In this document: in pieces, positions 26,171 through 36,522 of the stretch
Numbering within the stretch: position 1 is the stretch's first letter
Layout: every line of letters begins with the position of its first letter
Assembly: GCF_017052465.1 (NCBI RefSeq)
Contig: NZ_JAFHKT010000134.1
Location: forward strand, 115,436 to 179,435
DNA: 64,000 nucleotides
Reading direction: 5' to 3'
Source: Arthrobacter pascens
GTDB lineage: Bacteria > Actinomycetota > Actinomycetes > Actinomycetales > Micrococcaceae
The notes under the pieces: generated by a model
Told to the model about the DNA's origin: nothing
Database searches by the model: none
What the model saw: the letters and a program-made list of their open reading frames with translations, nothing else
Program-made: the position numbers and the translations under genes

Positions 26171-26971
26171 ATGACGTACACAGTGAACTGCTCCATCCTG
26201 CTGACGGAACTGCCGCTCCTCGAGCGGCCCGCCGCAGCGAAGGCTGCCGGCTTTGACGCCGTCGAATTCTGGTGGCCGTTCGAAACCTCCGTCCCCGCCG
26301 ACGCCCAGATCACCGAGTTCGAGAACGCCATCACCGACGCCGGCGTCCAGCTCACGGGCCTGAACTTCAATGCCGGCAACATGCCCGGCGGCGACCGCGG
26401 CCTCACCTCCTGGCCGGCACGCTCCACCGAATTCCAGGACAACATCGACGTTGTCGCCGGCATCGGCGAGCGCCTCGGCTGCAAGGCCTTCAACGCCCTC
26501 TACGGCAACCGCATCGACGGCGAATCGGCCGAGAAGCAGGACGCCATCGGCGCCGAGAACCTGGCCGCCGCAGCCAAGGGCGTCGCCCGCATCGGCGGCA
26601 CCGTCCTCCTCGAACCCGTCAGCGGCGCACCCAAGTACCCGCTCCTCACGGCTGAAGACGCACTCAAGGTGATCGCCCGCGTCAAGGCGGAGTCCGGCGT
26701 CGACAACATCAAGCTCCTCGCGGACTTCTACCACCTGGCCGTCAACGGCGACGACGTCGAATCCGTCATCGAGAACCACGCCAAGGACTTCGGCCACATC
26801 CAGATCGCCGACAACCCCGGCCGCGGGGCTCCCGGAACCGGCACACTCCCCCTCGGCGAGTGGATCGCCCGCAGCCGCGAACTCGGCTACCAGGGCTACA
26901 TCGGCCTCGAATACAAGGAACCGCAGGAAACGGCCTTCAGCTGGGCCATCCGGGAACACGCCTCCCGGTAA
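26171..26971 (+). CDS. hyi: Hydroxypyruvate isomerase
   Basis: A 266-residue TIM-barrel isomerase of the Hyi/xylose-isomerase-like family, converting hydroxypyruvate to tartronate semialdehyde. The start is ATG 26171 with GGAAGGACC upstream, not the earlier ATG at 26126. Seen features: CSILLTELPLLERPAAAKAAGFDAVEFWWPF, the metal/base Glu in VLLEPVSG, the His in LADFYHLAV and the C-terminal Glu in GYIGLEYKE. It is the first gene of an operon that turns glyoxylate into glycerate, which supports the call. Confidence 0.93.
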   Translation: MTYTVNCSILLTELPLLERPAAAKAAGFDAVEFWWPFETSVPADAQITEFENAITDAGVQLTGLNFNAGNMPGGDRGLTSWPARSTEFQDNIDVVAGIGERLGCKAFNALYGNRIDGESAEKQDAIGAENLAAAAKGVARIGGTVLLEPVSGAPKYPLLTAEDALKVIARVKAESGVDNIKLLADFYHLAVNGDDVESVIENHAKDFGHIQIADNPGRGAPGTGTLPLGEWIARSRELGYQGYIGLEYKEPQETAFSWAIREHASR

Positions 26972-26974
26972 CCG

Positions 26975-26998
26975 GGTTTCGACAGGCTCAACCACCGG
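26975..26998. repeat. Dispersed REP-like element, single copy
   Basis: GGTTTCGACAGGCTCAACCACCGG, a member of a family seen again at 27913-28063. It lies in the 62-bp gap between hyi and the reductase gene. Confidence 0.8.
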
Positions 26999-27033
26999 GC
27001 ACAACCACCACAGACTTCAGTAAAGGAACCATC

Positions 27034-27912
27034 ATGAGCAACGTTGCAGTCATCGGACTCGGAATCATGGGCCTGCCCATGGCCATCAACCTGGTCAAGG
27101 CCGGCCACACCGTCACCGGCTTCAACCGCAGCCAGGACAAGATCGACAAGCTCGTCTCCGAGGGCGGCAAAGGCGCCACGAGCATCGCGGACGCCGTCAA
27201 GGACGCCGACGTCGTCATCACCATGGTCCCGGACTCCCCCGATGTTGAGGGTGTCGTCAGCGGCCCCGACGGCGTCTTCGCCCACGCCAAGCAGGGCACC
27301 CTGTGGATCGACGCTTCCAGCATCCGCCCGGACGTCGCCAAGCGCCTCTCCGATGACGCCCGCGCAGCAGGCATCCGCCCCCTCGACGCCCCCGTCTCAG
27401 GCGGCGAGCAGGGCGCCATCGACGCCGTCCTCTCCATCATGGTCGGCGGCGACGCGGCCGACTTCGAGGCAGCGCAGGACGTCCTGAACGCCGTCGGCAA
27501 GACCATCGTCCACGTCGGCCCCTCCGGCTCCGGCCAGACCGTCAAGGCCGCCAACCAGCTGATCGTCGCGGTCAACATTGAGGTCCTCGGCGAGGCCATC
27601 GCCTTCCTCGAGGCCTACGGCGTGGACACCGACGCAGCCCTCAAGGTCCTCGGCGGCGGCCTCGCCGGCTCCAAGGTCCTGGACCAGAAGGGCCAGAAGA
27701 TGCTCGACCGCAACTTCGACCCCGGCTTCCGCCTGGCCCTCCACCACAAGGACCTCGGCATCGTCACCTCGGCAGCCCGCGAAGCCAACGTCGCCGTCCC
27801 GCTCGGCGCCGTCGTCGCACAGCTTGTCGCCGCCACCGTCAACCAGGGCGACGGCGGACTCGACCACTCCGGACTCTTCAAGCAGGTCCTCCAGCTCAGC
27901 GGCCGCAAGTAA
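27034..27912 (+). CDS. glxR: 2-hydroxy-3-oxopropionate (tartronate semialdehyde) reductase
   Basis: A 292-residue beta-hydroxyacid dehydrogenase reducing tartronate semialdehyde to D-glycerate. The N-terminus is the classical VIGLGIMGLPMAINL nucleotide-binding signature. The substrate motif DAPVSGGEQGA, a GSGQTVKAANQ segment with the catalytic Lys and the C-terminal HKDLGI segment are all present. The start is ATG 27034, preceded by AAAGGAACC. It lies between hyi and gcl, as in enteric glyoxylate operons. Confidence 0.94.
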   Translation: MSNVAVIGLGIMGLPMAINLVKAGHTVTGFNRSQDKIDKLVSEGGKGATSIADAVKDADVVITMVPDSPDVEGVVSGPDGVFAHAKQGTLWIDASSIRPDVAKRLSDDARAAGIRPLDAPVSGGEQGAIDAVLSIMVGGDAADFEAAQDVLNAVGKTIVHVGPSGSGQTVKAANQLIVAVNIEVLGEAIAFLEAYGVDTDAALKVLGGGLAGSKVLDQKGQKMLDRNFDPGFRLALHHKDLGIVTSAAREANVAVPLGAVVAQLVAATVNQGDGGLDHSGLFKQVLQLSGRK

Positions 27913-28063
27913 CCGGTGATTGAGCTTGTCGAAATCCAGGTTTCGACACGCTCAACCACCGGCTCGGTTTCGACAAGCTCAACCAACACACTTTCAGGAC
28001 CCCGACCACGGGGCCTTCCTTCAGCACACCCTGTTTCAGGGTTTCGACAAGCTCAACCACCGA
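27913..28063. repeat. REP-like cluster in the glxR-gcl gap (one inverted and three direct copies)
   Basis: Copies of GGTTTCGACAAGCTCAACCACCG: an inverted one at 27913-27937 and direct ones at 27939-27962, 27966-27987 and 28040-28062. The inverted and first direct copies can fold back on each other into a long hairpin inside the operon message. Such elements are scattered between genes in many actinobacteria. Confidence 0.85.
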
Positions 28064-28093
28064 GCACAACCACAGACTTTCAAGGAGCACACC

Positions 28094-29872
<1,779 letters not shown>

Positions 29873-29902
29873 GCCGCAGCGCCAGAAAGAACAGGCACCG
29901 CC

Positions 29903-31084
29903 ATGCGCATAGTGATCGCGCCGGACAAGTTCAAGGGCTCGCTCTCCGCCCCGGACGTCGCCCGGCACCTGGAGACGGGGCTGCAGTCGGCTGCCGGCCA
30001 CAACCTGGAAGTCCTCCGGATTCCGGTGGCCGACGGCGGCGAAGGCACCCTCGATGCCGCCGTCGGCTCCGGCTTCACCCGCCGGAGCGCCGTTGTCAGC
30101 GGCCCCACCGGGCAGCCGCTCACGGCGGAGTTCGCGGTCCGCGGGCGGGAGGCCGTCATCGAGATGGCGGCTGCTTCCGGCCTGGCCGTTCTGCCCGGCG
30201 GCCCCGACTCGGCCACTGCCAAGGCAGCCACGAGCCTGGGCACCGGCGAACTCATCCGGGCAGCGCTCGACGCTGGGTGCCGGCACATCATTCTGGGCGT
30301 CGGCGGCAGTGCCAACACCGACGGCGGCGCCGGGATCCTGCAGGGACTGGGCGCCAGGCTCCTCGACGCCGACGGCGGGGACCTGCCTCCCGGCGGCGCC
30401 GCCCTGGCGGACCTGGCGGGCATCGACTTCTCCGGCTTCGATTCCCGCCTGGACGATGCCCGCTTCATCCTCGCCAGCGACGTAGACAACCCGCTGCTCG
30501 GCCCGGACGGAGCACCCGCGATCTTCGGCCCGCAGAAGGGCGCCACGCCCGCGGACGTCCGGAAGCTCGACGGCGCCCTGTCCAACTTCGTGCAGGTCCT
30601 GGCCAGCGAAATCGGCCCCCGCGCGCTGAAAGCCGCCGGCGCACCTGGCGCCGGGGCGGCCGGCGGCGTCGGCTACGCGGCCATCGCGGTCCTGGCCGCG
30701 ACGCGCAGGCCGGGCATCGACGTCGTCCTTGAATTCACCCGACTGGCCGACCGCCTGGAAGGCGCCGACCTCGTCATCACGGGCGAAGGCAGCCTGGACG
30801 AGCAGAGCCTGCTGGGCAAGACGCCCGTGGGCGTGGCCCGCGCCGCCGCCGCGGCCGGCGTCCCGGTGGTGGCCGTCTGCGGCCGCACCACCCTCACCCC
30901 GCAGCAGCAGCGGGAATCCGGCTTCCGGCAGGTCTACCCCCTGACCTCGCTGGAGTCCAAGGTAGAAGTATGTATAGCCGAGGCAGGACCTCTGCTTGAA
31001 GAATTGGGAAAGCAGATTTGCCGTGAGCTGGCGGACCCCACGCCCGCCGCCCATGCCAGCACAAAGGAGCCCCTGAATGTCTGA
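29903..31084 (+). CDS. glxK: Glycerate kinase
   Basis: A 393-residue type-1 glycerate kinase phosphorylating D-glycerate, the last step before central metabolism. The N-terminal [15 protein letters not shown] and the internal [36 protein letters not shown] and [11 protein letters not shown] motifs are all canonical. It starts 30 bp after gcl and overlaps the next gene by 8 bp. Confidence 0.94.
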   Translation: MRIVIAPDKFKGSLSAPDVARHLETGLQSAAGHNLEVLRIPVADGGEGTLDAAVGSGFTRRSAVVSGPTGQPLTAEFAVRGREAVIEMAAASGLAVLPGGPDSATAKAATSLGTGELIRAALDAGCRHIILGVGGSANTDGGAGILQGLGARLLDADGGDLPPGGAALADLAGIDFSGFDSRLDDARFILASDVDNPLLGPDGAPAIFGPQKGATPADVRKLDGALSNFVQVLASEIGPRALKAAGAPGAGAAGGVGYAAIAVLAATRRPGIDVVLEFTRLADRLEGADLVITGEGSLDEQSLLGKTPVGVARAAAAAGVPVVAVCGRTTLTPQQQRESGFRQVYPLTSLESKVEVCIAEAGPLLEELGKQICRELADPTPAAHASTKEPLNV

Positions 31085-32420
31085 AGAACAATTTGACCTG
31101 GTCATCCGGGGCCAGCGCATCCTCACCACTGCCGGCATCGCCGCGCGTGAAGTGGGTGTGCGCGCCGGCAAGATCGTCGCGATCGAGCCGCTCGGCAACG
31201 GACTGTCCGGCGCCGAAGTGATCGAACTCGGCGACGACGAGACCCTCATTCCCGGCCTGGTGGACACCCACGTCCACGTCAACGAGCCCGGCCGCACCGA
31301 GTGGGAGGGCTTCGCGTCCGCCACCCGCGCCGCCGCGGCCGGCGGCGTCACCACCATCATCGACATGCCGCTGAACTCCATCCCGCCCACCACCAACGTG
31401 GACGGCCTGAAGCTCAAGCGTGAAGTGGCCGAGGACCAGGCGTTCGTTGACGTCGGGTTCTGGGGCGGCGCCATCCCCGGCAACAAGGCCGACCTGCGCC
31501 CGCTGCACGACGAGGGCGTGTTCGGCTTCAAGTGCTTCCTGCTGCACTCCGGCGTTGACGAGTTCCCGCACCTGGACGCGGATGAGATGGAGGAGGACAT
31601 GGCCGAGCTCAAGTCCTTCGACTCGCTCATGATCGTCCACGCCGAGGACTCCCACGCGATCGACCACGCCCCGCACCCGGGCGGCGACCACTACTCCACG
31701 TTCCTGGCCTCCCGCCCCCGCGGCGCCGAAAACAAGGCCATCGCCGAGGTCATCGAACGTGCCCGCTGGACCGGCGCCCGCGCCCACATCCTGCACCTGT
31801 CCTCCTCCGACGCGCTGCCGATGATCGCCTCCGCCAAGCGCGACGGCGTCCACCTCACCGTGGAGACGTGCCCGCACTACCTCACGCTGATGGCCGAGGA
31901 AATCCCCAACGGCGCCACCGCGTACAAATGCTGCCCGCCCATCCGCGAAGCGTCCAACCGCGAGCTGCTCTGGAAGGGACTGCAGGACGGCACCATCGAC
32001 TGCATCGTCTCGGACCACTCCCCCTCGACGCTTGACCTGAAGGACCTGGAAAACGGCGACTTTGCCGTGGCCTGGGGCGGCGTCTCCTCGCTGCAGCTGG
32101 GCCTGTCACTGATCTGGACCGAGGCCCGGCACCGCGGCATCCCGCTGGAGCAGGTGGTGTCCTGGATGGCCGAGAAGCCCGCCGGCCTGGCACGCCTTTC
32201 CAACAAGGGCCAGCTGGCTCTCGGGTACGACGCCGACTTCTCCGTCTTCGCGCCGGACGAGGCCTTCGTGGTGGACGTCTCCAAGCTCAAGCACAAGAAC
32301 CCGATTACCCCCTACGACGGCAAGGCGCTTTCCGGAGTGGTCCGGAAGACCTTCCTGCGCGGCAGCGTGGTGGACGGACAGACTCCCGGCGGCAAACTGC
32401 TCCGCCGCGGCGGCGTCTGA
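31077..32420 (+). CDS. allB: Allantoinase (amidohydrolase type)
   Basis: A 447-residue cyclic amidohydrolase opening the allantoin ring to allantoate. Metal ligands are visible: HVH in [14 protein letters not shown], the carboxylated Lys in [11 protein letters not shown], His in IVHAED, His in HILHLSS and Asp in VSDHSPST. The segment from [12 protein letters not shown] fits allantoinase better than dihydropyrimidinase. It joins the purine-ring pathway to the glyoxylate genes upstream. Allantoicase or allantoate hydrolase are not in the window. Confidence 0.92.
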   Translation: MSEEQFDLVIRGQRILTTAGIAAREVGVRAGKIVAIEPLGNGLSGAEVIELGDDETLIPGLVDTHVHVNEPGRTEWEGFASATRAAAAGGVTTIIDMPLNSIPPTTNVDGLKLKREVAEDQAFVDVGFWGGAIPGNKADLRPLHDEGVFGFKCFLLHSGVDEFPHLDADEMEEDMAELKSFDSLMIVHAEDSHAIDHAPHPGGDHYSTFLASRPRGAENKAIAEVIERARWTGARAHILHLSSSDALPMIASAKRDGVHLTVETCPHYLTLMAEEIPNGATAYKCCPPIREASNRELLWKGLQDGTIDCIVSDHSPSTLDLKDLENGDFAVAWGGVSSLQLGLSLIWTEARHRGIPLEQVVSWMAEKPAGLARLSNKGQLALGYDADFSVFAPDEAFVVDVSKLKHKNPITPYDGKALSGVVRKTFLRGSVVDGQTPGGKLLRRGGV

Positions 32421-32431
32421 GGCATCCTGCC

Positions 32432-33133
32432 ATGGCTGTTCATGCCCACACGCCCGCTCCGCGGGGACGGTGTGCGCCGTCCCTGAAGGCGCCGTCCCTT
32501 AAGGCGCGGGGCCTGGCCGTTTGGGTGACCGTCGGGGCAGGGCAGGAAATAGATCAGGCCGTGCTGGCGCGCGCCGCCGAACTCGTGCTGGCGCGCGCCT
32601 TAAAAATTGCTCCGCAGGCGGAAGTCCACTGGCCCGCCACCGGGGCTGCAACGTCCGACGTCGGGGGCTCCCCCGCCGGGACGCCCCCTGGGGAGGGGGC
32701 ACCGGCCGGGCCCGACGGCGGCACTCCCGCGCCGTCGTCGTCCTCTCCGGAGGACTCCCCGCACATGGACGACGACGGCGCCTCCCCTCTGCCGCCGACG
32801 CCCGGCCCCGTCAGCCGGGTCGCCGTGGACCTCGCCAAGGGCGAGGTGCTGCTGGACGGTAAAGCTGTGTCACTTACCGGCGTCGAATTCACGCTCTTGC
32901 GCTACCTCGTGGAGAATTGTTCCCGAACGATCAGCCGTGAGGAACTGCAGCATTTCCTGGAGCGGTTCGACAACCCCGGCGCTGCGCCCCGCTCGATCGA
33001 CGTATATGTCGGGCGGGTGCGGCGGAAGCTGCGTGGCGGCCGTCACGCGATCGCCACCGTCCGCGGAGGCGGCTACCGGTTCGTTCCCGGCCCGGCCGCA
33101 ACCGTGCGCGGACCGGCGGAATACAGCATCTAG
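32432..33133 (+). CDS. Winged-helix (OmpR/PhoB type) DNA-binding protein without receiver domain
   Basis: A 233-residue protein. Residues about 130-220 form a PhoB-like winged helix (GKAVSLTGVEFTLLRYL, ISREELQHFL, IDVYVGRVRRKLRG, IATVRGGGYRFVPG). The N-terminal 120 residues are unlike a receiver domain: a short VWVTVGAG-type alpha/beta piece is followed by a Pro/Gly/Ser-rich disordered linker, and no phosphoacceptor Asp is visible. It starts 11 bp after allB on the same strand, so it may regulate the allantoin operon, or merely share its transcript. Confidence 0.75.
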   Translation: MAVHAHTPAPRGRCAPSLKAPSLKARGLAVWVTVGAGQEIDQAVLARAAELVLARALKIAPQAEVHWPATGAATSDVGGSPAGTPPGEGAPAGPDGGTPAPSSSSPEDSPHMDDDGASPLPPTPGPVSRVAVDLAKGEVLLDGKAVSLTGVEFTLLRYLVENCSRTISREELQHFLERFDNPGAAPRSIDVYVGRVRRKLRGGRHAIATVRGGGYRFVPGPAATVRGPAEYSI

Positions 33134-33165
33134 CGGGGCTGTTATCCACTTCAGCATTGTTGTCC

Positions 33166-33225
33166 GACCAGCTTTGTACCGCACAGCCTTGTATTGCACA
33201 GCTTTGTACTACGCAGCTTTGTACT
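33166..33225. repeat. Four 15-bp tandem repeats upstream of bcp
   Basis: GACCAGCTTTGTACC, GCACAGCCTTGTATT, GCACAGCTTTGTACT and ACGCAGCTTTGTACT lie head to tail, ending 25 bp before the bcp start, where promoter and leader elements should be. They could be regulatory or simple expansion; no known motif is recognised. Confidence 0.8.
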
Positions 33226-33250
33226 GCACGATCCATCCGAAGGAAAAGCC

Positions 33251-33730
33251 ATGAGCACCTACCTGACCACGAAGCTCCAGCCCGGAACCCAGGCGCCTGA
33301 CTTCACCCTGCCGGACGCCGAAGGCAAGCACACCAGGCTGGCCGACTACCGCGGCAAGAACGTCATCGTCTACTTCTACCCCGAGGCGGCCACCCCCGGC
33401 TGCACCACCGAAGCCTGCGACTTCCGCGACAACCTGGCATCCCTGCAGGGCTCCGGCTACGAAGTCCTCGGCGTCTCCCCTGACGCCCCGGAGAAGCTGG
33501 CGAACTTCACCGGCGACTTCTCGCTGACCTTCCCCCTGCTGGCCGACGAGGACCACTCCGTGGCCCTCTCCTACGGCGCCTGGGGCGAAAAGCTCGTCGA
33601 CGGCGAGGTCCGCGAGGGCATCGTCCGCTCCACCGTTGTCCTGGACCCCGAAGGCAAGGTCAAGCTCGCCCAGTACCAGGTCAAGGCCCAGGGCCACGTC
33701 CAGGCGCTGAAGGAAGCCCTCGGCGTCTAA
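33251..33730 (+). CDS. bcp: Peroxiredoxin, Bcp/PrxQ type
   Basis: A 159-residue thiol peroxidase reducing peroxides with thioredoxin. Peroxidatic and resolving Cys are five residues apart in TPGCTTEACDFRDN, the PrxQ pattern. The VIVYFYPEAATPGC strand and the Arg in EGIVRSTVVLDPEG complete the active site. The start is ATG 33251, eight bases after GAAGG. It converges with the PgdA-like gene, with a 32-bp-period array between. Confidence 0.94.
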   Translation: MSTYLTTKLQPGTQAPDFTLPDAEGKHTRLADYRGKNVIVYFYPEAATPGCTTEACDFRDNLASLQGSGYEVLGVSPDAPEKLANFTGDFSLTFPLLADEDHSVALSYGAWGEKLVDGEVREGIVRSTVVLDPEGKVKLAQYQVKAQGHVQALKEALGV

Positions 33731-33903
33731 ACCCGACGCTCCCTCACCTCTCGCAAGTTTGGACCCGACGCTCCCTCACTTCTCGCAAGTTTGGACCCGA
33801 CGCTCCCTCACCTCTCGCAACCAAAAGCGAGACGCTCCCTCACTTCATCAAGTGAGGGAGCGTCTCGCCTTAAGCGGTAGAAAAGTGAGGGGGCGTCGGG
33901 CGT
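33731..33903. repeat. 32-bp-period array 1 with a perfect 19-bp hairpin
   Basis: GACGCTCCCTCAC begins at 33735, 33767, 33799 and 33831, exactly 32 bp apart. The first three units are followed by a nearly constant TCGCAA part. The orientation then flips: GTGAGGGAGCGTC at 33852 and a variant at 33885. The turning point is a perfect 19-bp inverted repeat (33827-33845 with 33850-33868, 4-base loop). It fills the whole gap between the convergent bcp and PgdA-like genes. Similar arrays lie at 38122 and 47992. Confidence 0.9.
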
Positions 33904-34883
33904 TAGGGGACCGTCGTCGTCGATTGAAGTGGGTCGGCGGGCAGTTGCGGTTGGCGGACCTGCGCCGGGGTGAAGCGGGCGCCGGCGTCGGGGAAACCGG
34001 GAACCTCAATGCGGGCATGGGTGTGGACCTCCGTGACCGTGTCCCGCGTGTGCTCCGCGATCTTGGCAAGGGTTGTGACCCACATGCCGTCCATGTTCTT
34101 GACCCGGCTGATCAGCTGCTCAAGGGCCACGGCCTTCGAGGGCCGGCCGGAGATGAATGGGTGGTTGGTCAGCACGAAGCAGCTCCCGGCGGCATGGTGC
34201 GCTTCGGCTTCAAGTGTCCACATCTCCAGCACCTTGGCGGGGCTTTCGATCACGCCGCTGCCGGTAACCCCGGGGTAGAAAGCGTACTGCTCCCAGTCGT
34301 CCAGTGCCCAGTCGACCGGGATCTCCACGAGATCCCTGGAGTCACCCTCGGCGACGCTGAAGCGGTACGGCGCATCGCCGTCGAGCAGGCTCGAATCATA
34401 GAGGAAGCCGCGGTCCGCCAGCAACGCGGGCGAGTGCCAGTTCAGCTCCCACCAGGGCGCACGGTAGCCGACCGGCCTCACGCCCGCGACCTTGGCCAGC
34501 GCTTCCAGCCCCCGGTCGATGTATCGCGCCTCGGTGGCGGCATCGATGCCCTGCATCGGTTCATGGAGGTAGCCGTGGTGGGCGATTTCATGGCCGGCGT
34601 CCACGATCCGGCGCACGACGTCGGGGTAGCTTTCCGCGGTGAATCCGGGGATGAAGAAGGTGGCCTGGATGTCCTGGCGCTGCAGGATCTGCAGCAGCCG
34701 CGGCACCGCGACCTTGGGCCCATACGACTGGTGGGTCATGAGGGACATGCGGCGCGTGCTGGTGGGGTCGTGGGCGATGGTGCAGGATTCGGCATCGACG
34801 TCGAAGGTGAAGGACGCGGCTGCCCTGTAGCCTTCGGGCCACGTGATGGGGTGGGCGGAGTCCGGGAATGCGGGGAATTCCAT
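33903..34883 (-). CDS. Polysaccharide-deacetylase-fold hydrolase, PgdA/PuuE (cyclic imidase/allantoinase-like) group
   Basis: A 326-residue NodB-fold enzyme. The acid motif is FTFDVDAE (D28, D30) and the metal His motif HHGYLH (H103, H107), followed by APWWE. This arrangement resembles H. pylori PgdA and the PuuE allantoinase group, cytoplasmic enzymes, rather than secreted chitin deacetylases. No signal peptide is present. It shares a strand with an NCS1 permease 15 bp upstream, so an imported cyclic imide, hydantoin or allantoin-like ring is a more likely substrate than peptidoglycan. A peptidoglycan or polysaccharide role is not excluded. Confidence 0.8.
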   Translation of the reverse strand: MEFPAFPDSAHPITWPEGYRAAASFTFDVDAESCTIAHDPTSTRRMSLMTHQSYGPKVAVPRLLQILQRQDIQATFFIPGFTAESYPDVVRRIVDAGHEIAHHGYLHEPMQGIDAATEARYIDRGLEALAKVAGVRPVGYRAPWWELNWHSPALLADRGFLYDSSLLDGDAPYRFSVAEGDSRDLVEIPVDWALDDWEQYAFYPGVTGSGVIESPAKVLEMWTLEAEAHHAAGSCFVLTNHPFISGRPSKAVALEQLISRVKNMDGMWVTTLAKIAEHTRDTVTEVHTHARIEVPGFPDAGARFTPAQVRQPQLPADPLQSTTTVP

Positions 34884-34898
34884 GGGCCGGGTTCCTTT

Positions 34899-36416
34899 CT
34901 AGAGGGAGACTGCGGGTGTTGTCGGACGGTCCGCCGTCACCGGGACAGCTGCCGGCTGTGATCCGGCGCCGGCCAGAAATTTGCGGTGCATCCGGGGGCC
35001 AAGAACCGCGTAGCTCGCGGCGCTGCTGAGGCCGCCGGCGAGCCAGGACAGGTCCCAGCCGCCCAGGGCCACGGCGATGGGGCCCTGCATTGCCGGGACC
35101 AGCCCGTACATGAACAGCCAGGTGGCGAAAATGCCGACCAGCAGGGACACGATGCCGGCCCAGTTGATGCCGGGGAGCCGCTTGGTGCCCACAGCGTCGA
35201 ACAGCCGTGATGCGTCACCGGGCCAGCGCTTCTCGATCCAGAAGTAGTGCACCAGCATGACGCCGCCCCACGCAGCCACCCAGGCCACGAGGCCGATCAG
35301 CCAGGCGTCGAGTACTGCGGCGAAGTCCTCCTGGAAGATGAAGAAGACGACGGCGGCGAGCGAGAATACGCCGACGAACAGGTTCAGCTTGTGGCGGCTG
35401 ATGGAAATGTCGAGGGCCTGCGTGGCGACCGAGAAGGTGTAAATGTTCAGGATGTTGGTGGCGATGGGGCCATGCAGGACCATCAGCAGCACGGGAAGGG
35501 CGAGGACGCCGAAGTTCTGGACGATGAGTTTTCCGGGGTCGATTTCGCCGCTGTTCGTGGCGAGGCTGGCGCCCAGGATTCCCAGCCAGACGACGGGAAT
35601 GAACTGGCCCAGGACCGATGCCAGGTAGACCCTGCGCTTCGGGACCTCGGTGCTGACGAAACGCGAGTAGTCGGCGGCGTAGGTGAACCACGTGATGCCC
35701 CAGCCGATGCCGATGGCGGTCATGACGGCGCTCATCGCGGCGATCCGCTCCGAGCCTTCGAGGATGTTGCCGGCAGGTCCGGCGTAGGACCAGTTGATCT
35801 TCATGCCGAACCAGGCGACGGCGGACATCACCGCGAGGATGATGATGGTGGGCGGCACGGTCCACTTCTCAAAGGCTGCAATGGCCTTGTACCCGAACCA
35901 GGCGATGGCCACCTGTGCGGCCATGATGGCGGTGGCGACGCCGATCTTCGCGCCGTAGTTGTGGGCCGCCGGATCCACCCATCCGAGGGTTCCGAAGAGC
36001 GCCATCACCAGATCCAGGATGATCCAGGTGTTGACGGCGCACCAGCCGATCACGAGCAATGCCTGGATGGCGGCCGGCAGGTAGTTGCCGCGCCGTCCGA
36101 ATGCCGCGCGGGCCAGGACCATGCCCGTAGCCCCGGTCTTCTGGCCAAGCAGGACAAAACATCCGAACAGCAGCATTCCGATGAGGTTCCCCAAGACCAG
36201 CACGGTGACGGTGTCCGCAAAGCCGAGTCCGAGGTGGATGCCGAGGGCTCCGAGAACCCAGTTGATAGGCGCCAGGTTGGCTCCGGCCCAGATCCAGAAC
36301 TGGCCCGAGACCTTTCGTGTTCGCTGTGATTCGGGGATGGGCTGCAGCCAGGCTTCGACGTCTTTGTCGGCAACTGGCCCCGGTCCGGCCGGGACTGCAG
36401 TGGGGTTGTTGTGCAT
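34899..36416 (-). CDS. NCS1 family purine/pyrimidine/allantoin-type permease
   Basis: A 505-residue permease with about twelve helices. The conserved NCS1 features are the N-terminal FWIWAGANLAPINWVLGALG, the GGxVxN-like helix zone and the central FTYAADYSRF segment. ATG 36416 has GGAGG upstream. Family members move cytosine, uracil, allantoin, hydantoins or purines; the PucR neighbour and the PgdA/PuuE-like enzyme downstream (15-bp gap) favour a ring compound of purine breakdown. Confidence 0.9.
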   Translation of the reverse strand: MHNNPTAVPAGPGPVADKDVEAWLQPIPESQRTRKVSGQFWIWAGANLAPINWVLGALGIHLGLGFADTVTVLVLGNLIGMLLFGCFVLLGQKTGATGMVLARAAFGRRGNYLPAAIQALLVIGWCAVNTWIILDLVMALFGTLGWVDPAAHNYGAKIGVATAIMAAQVAIAWFGYKAIAAFEKWTVPPTIIILAVMSAVAWFGMKINWSYAGPAGNILEGSERIAAMSAVMTAIGIGWGITWFTYAADYSRFVSTEVPKRRVYLASVLGQFIPVVWLGILGASLATNSGEIDPGKLIVQNFGVLALPVLLMVLHGPIATNILNIYTFSVATQALDISISRHKLNLFVGVFSLAAVVFFIFQEDFAAVLDAWLIGLVAWVAAWGGVMLVHYFWIEKRWPGDASRLFDAVGTKRLPGINWAGIVSLLVGIFATWLFMYGLVPAMQGPIAVALGGWDLSWLAGGLSSAASYAVLGPRMHRKFLAGAGSQPAAVPVTADRPTTPAVSL

Positions 36417-36522
36417 GTGGGCCTCCGTGGTGGAATGGAACACTTTCAGGTTATGTGCGCCAGACCACACCCAACAAGATACGATATGTACATCAAAACT
36501 CTTCTCTGCATTACGGAGCGTC

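Noticed and set aside
33731..33903. CRISPR array
   Set aside because: The period is regular, but the conserved part is only about 13 bp, the filler is repeated rather than unique, units flip orientation and no cas genes are near.
33731..33903. Simple rho-independent terminators as a full explanation of the arrays
   Set aside because: The central hairpin could terminate, but there are no T-runs and single terminators do not need up to six phased units at 32 bp.
33903..34883. Secreted chitin or peptidoglycan deacetylase
   Set aside because: No signal peptide or membrane anchor, and the genomic partners are a ring-compound permease and a PucR regulator. Kept only as an alternative.
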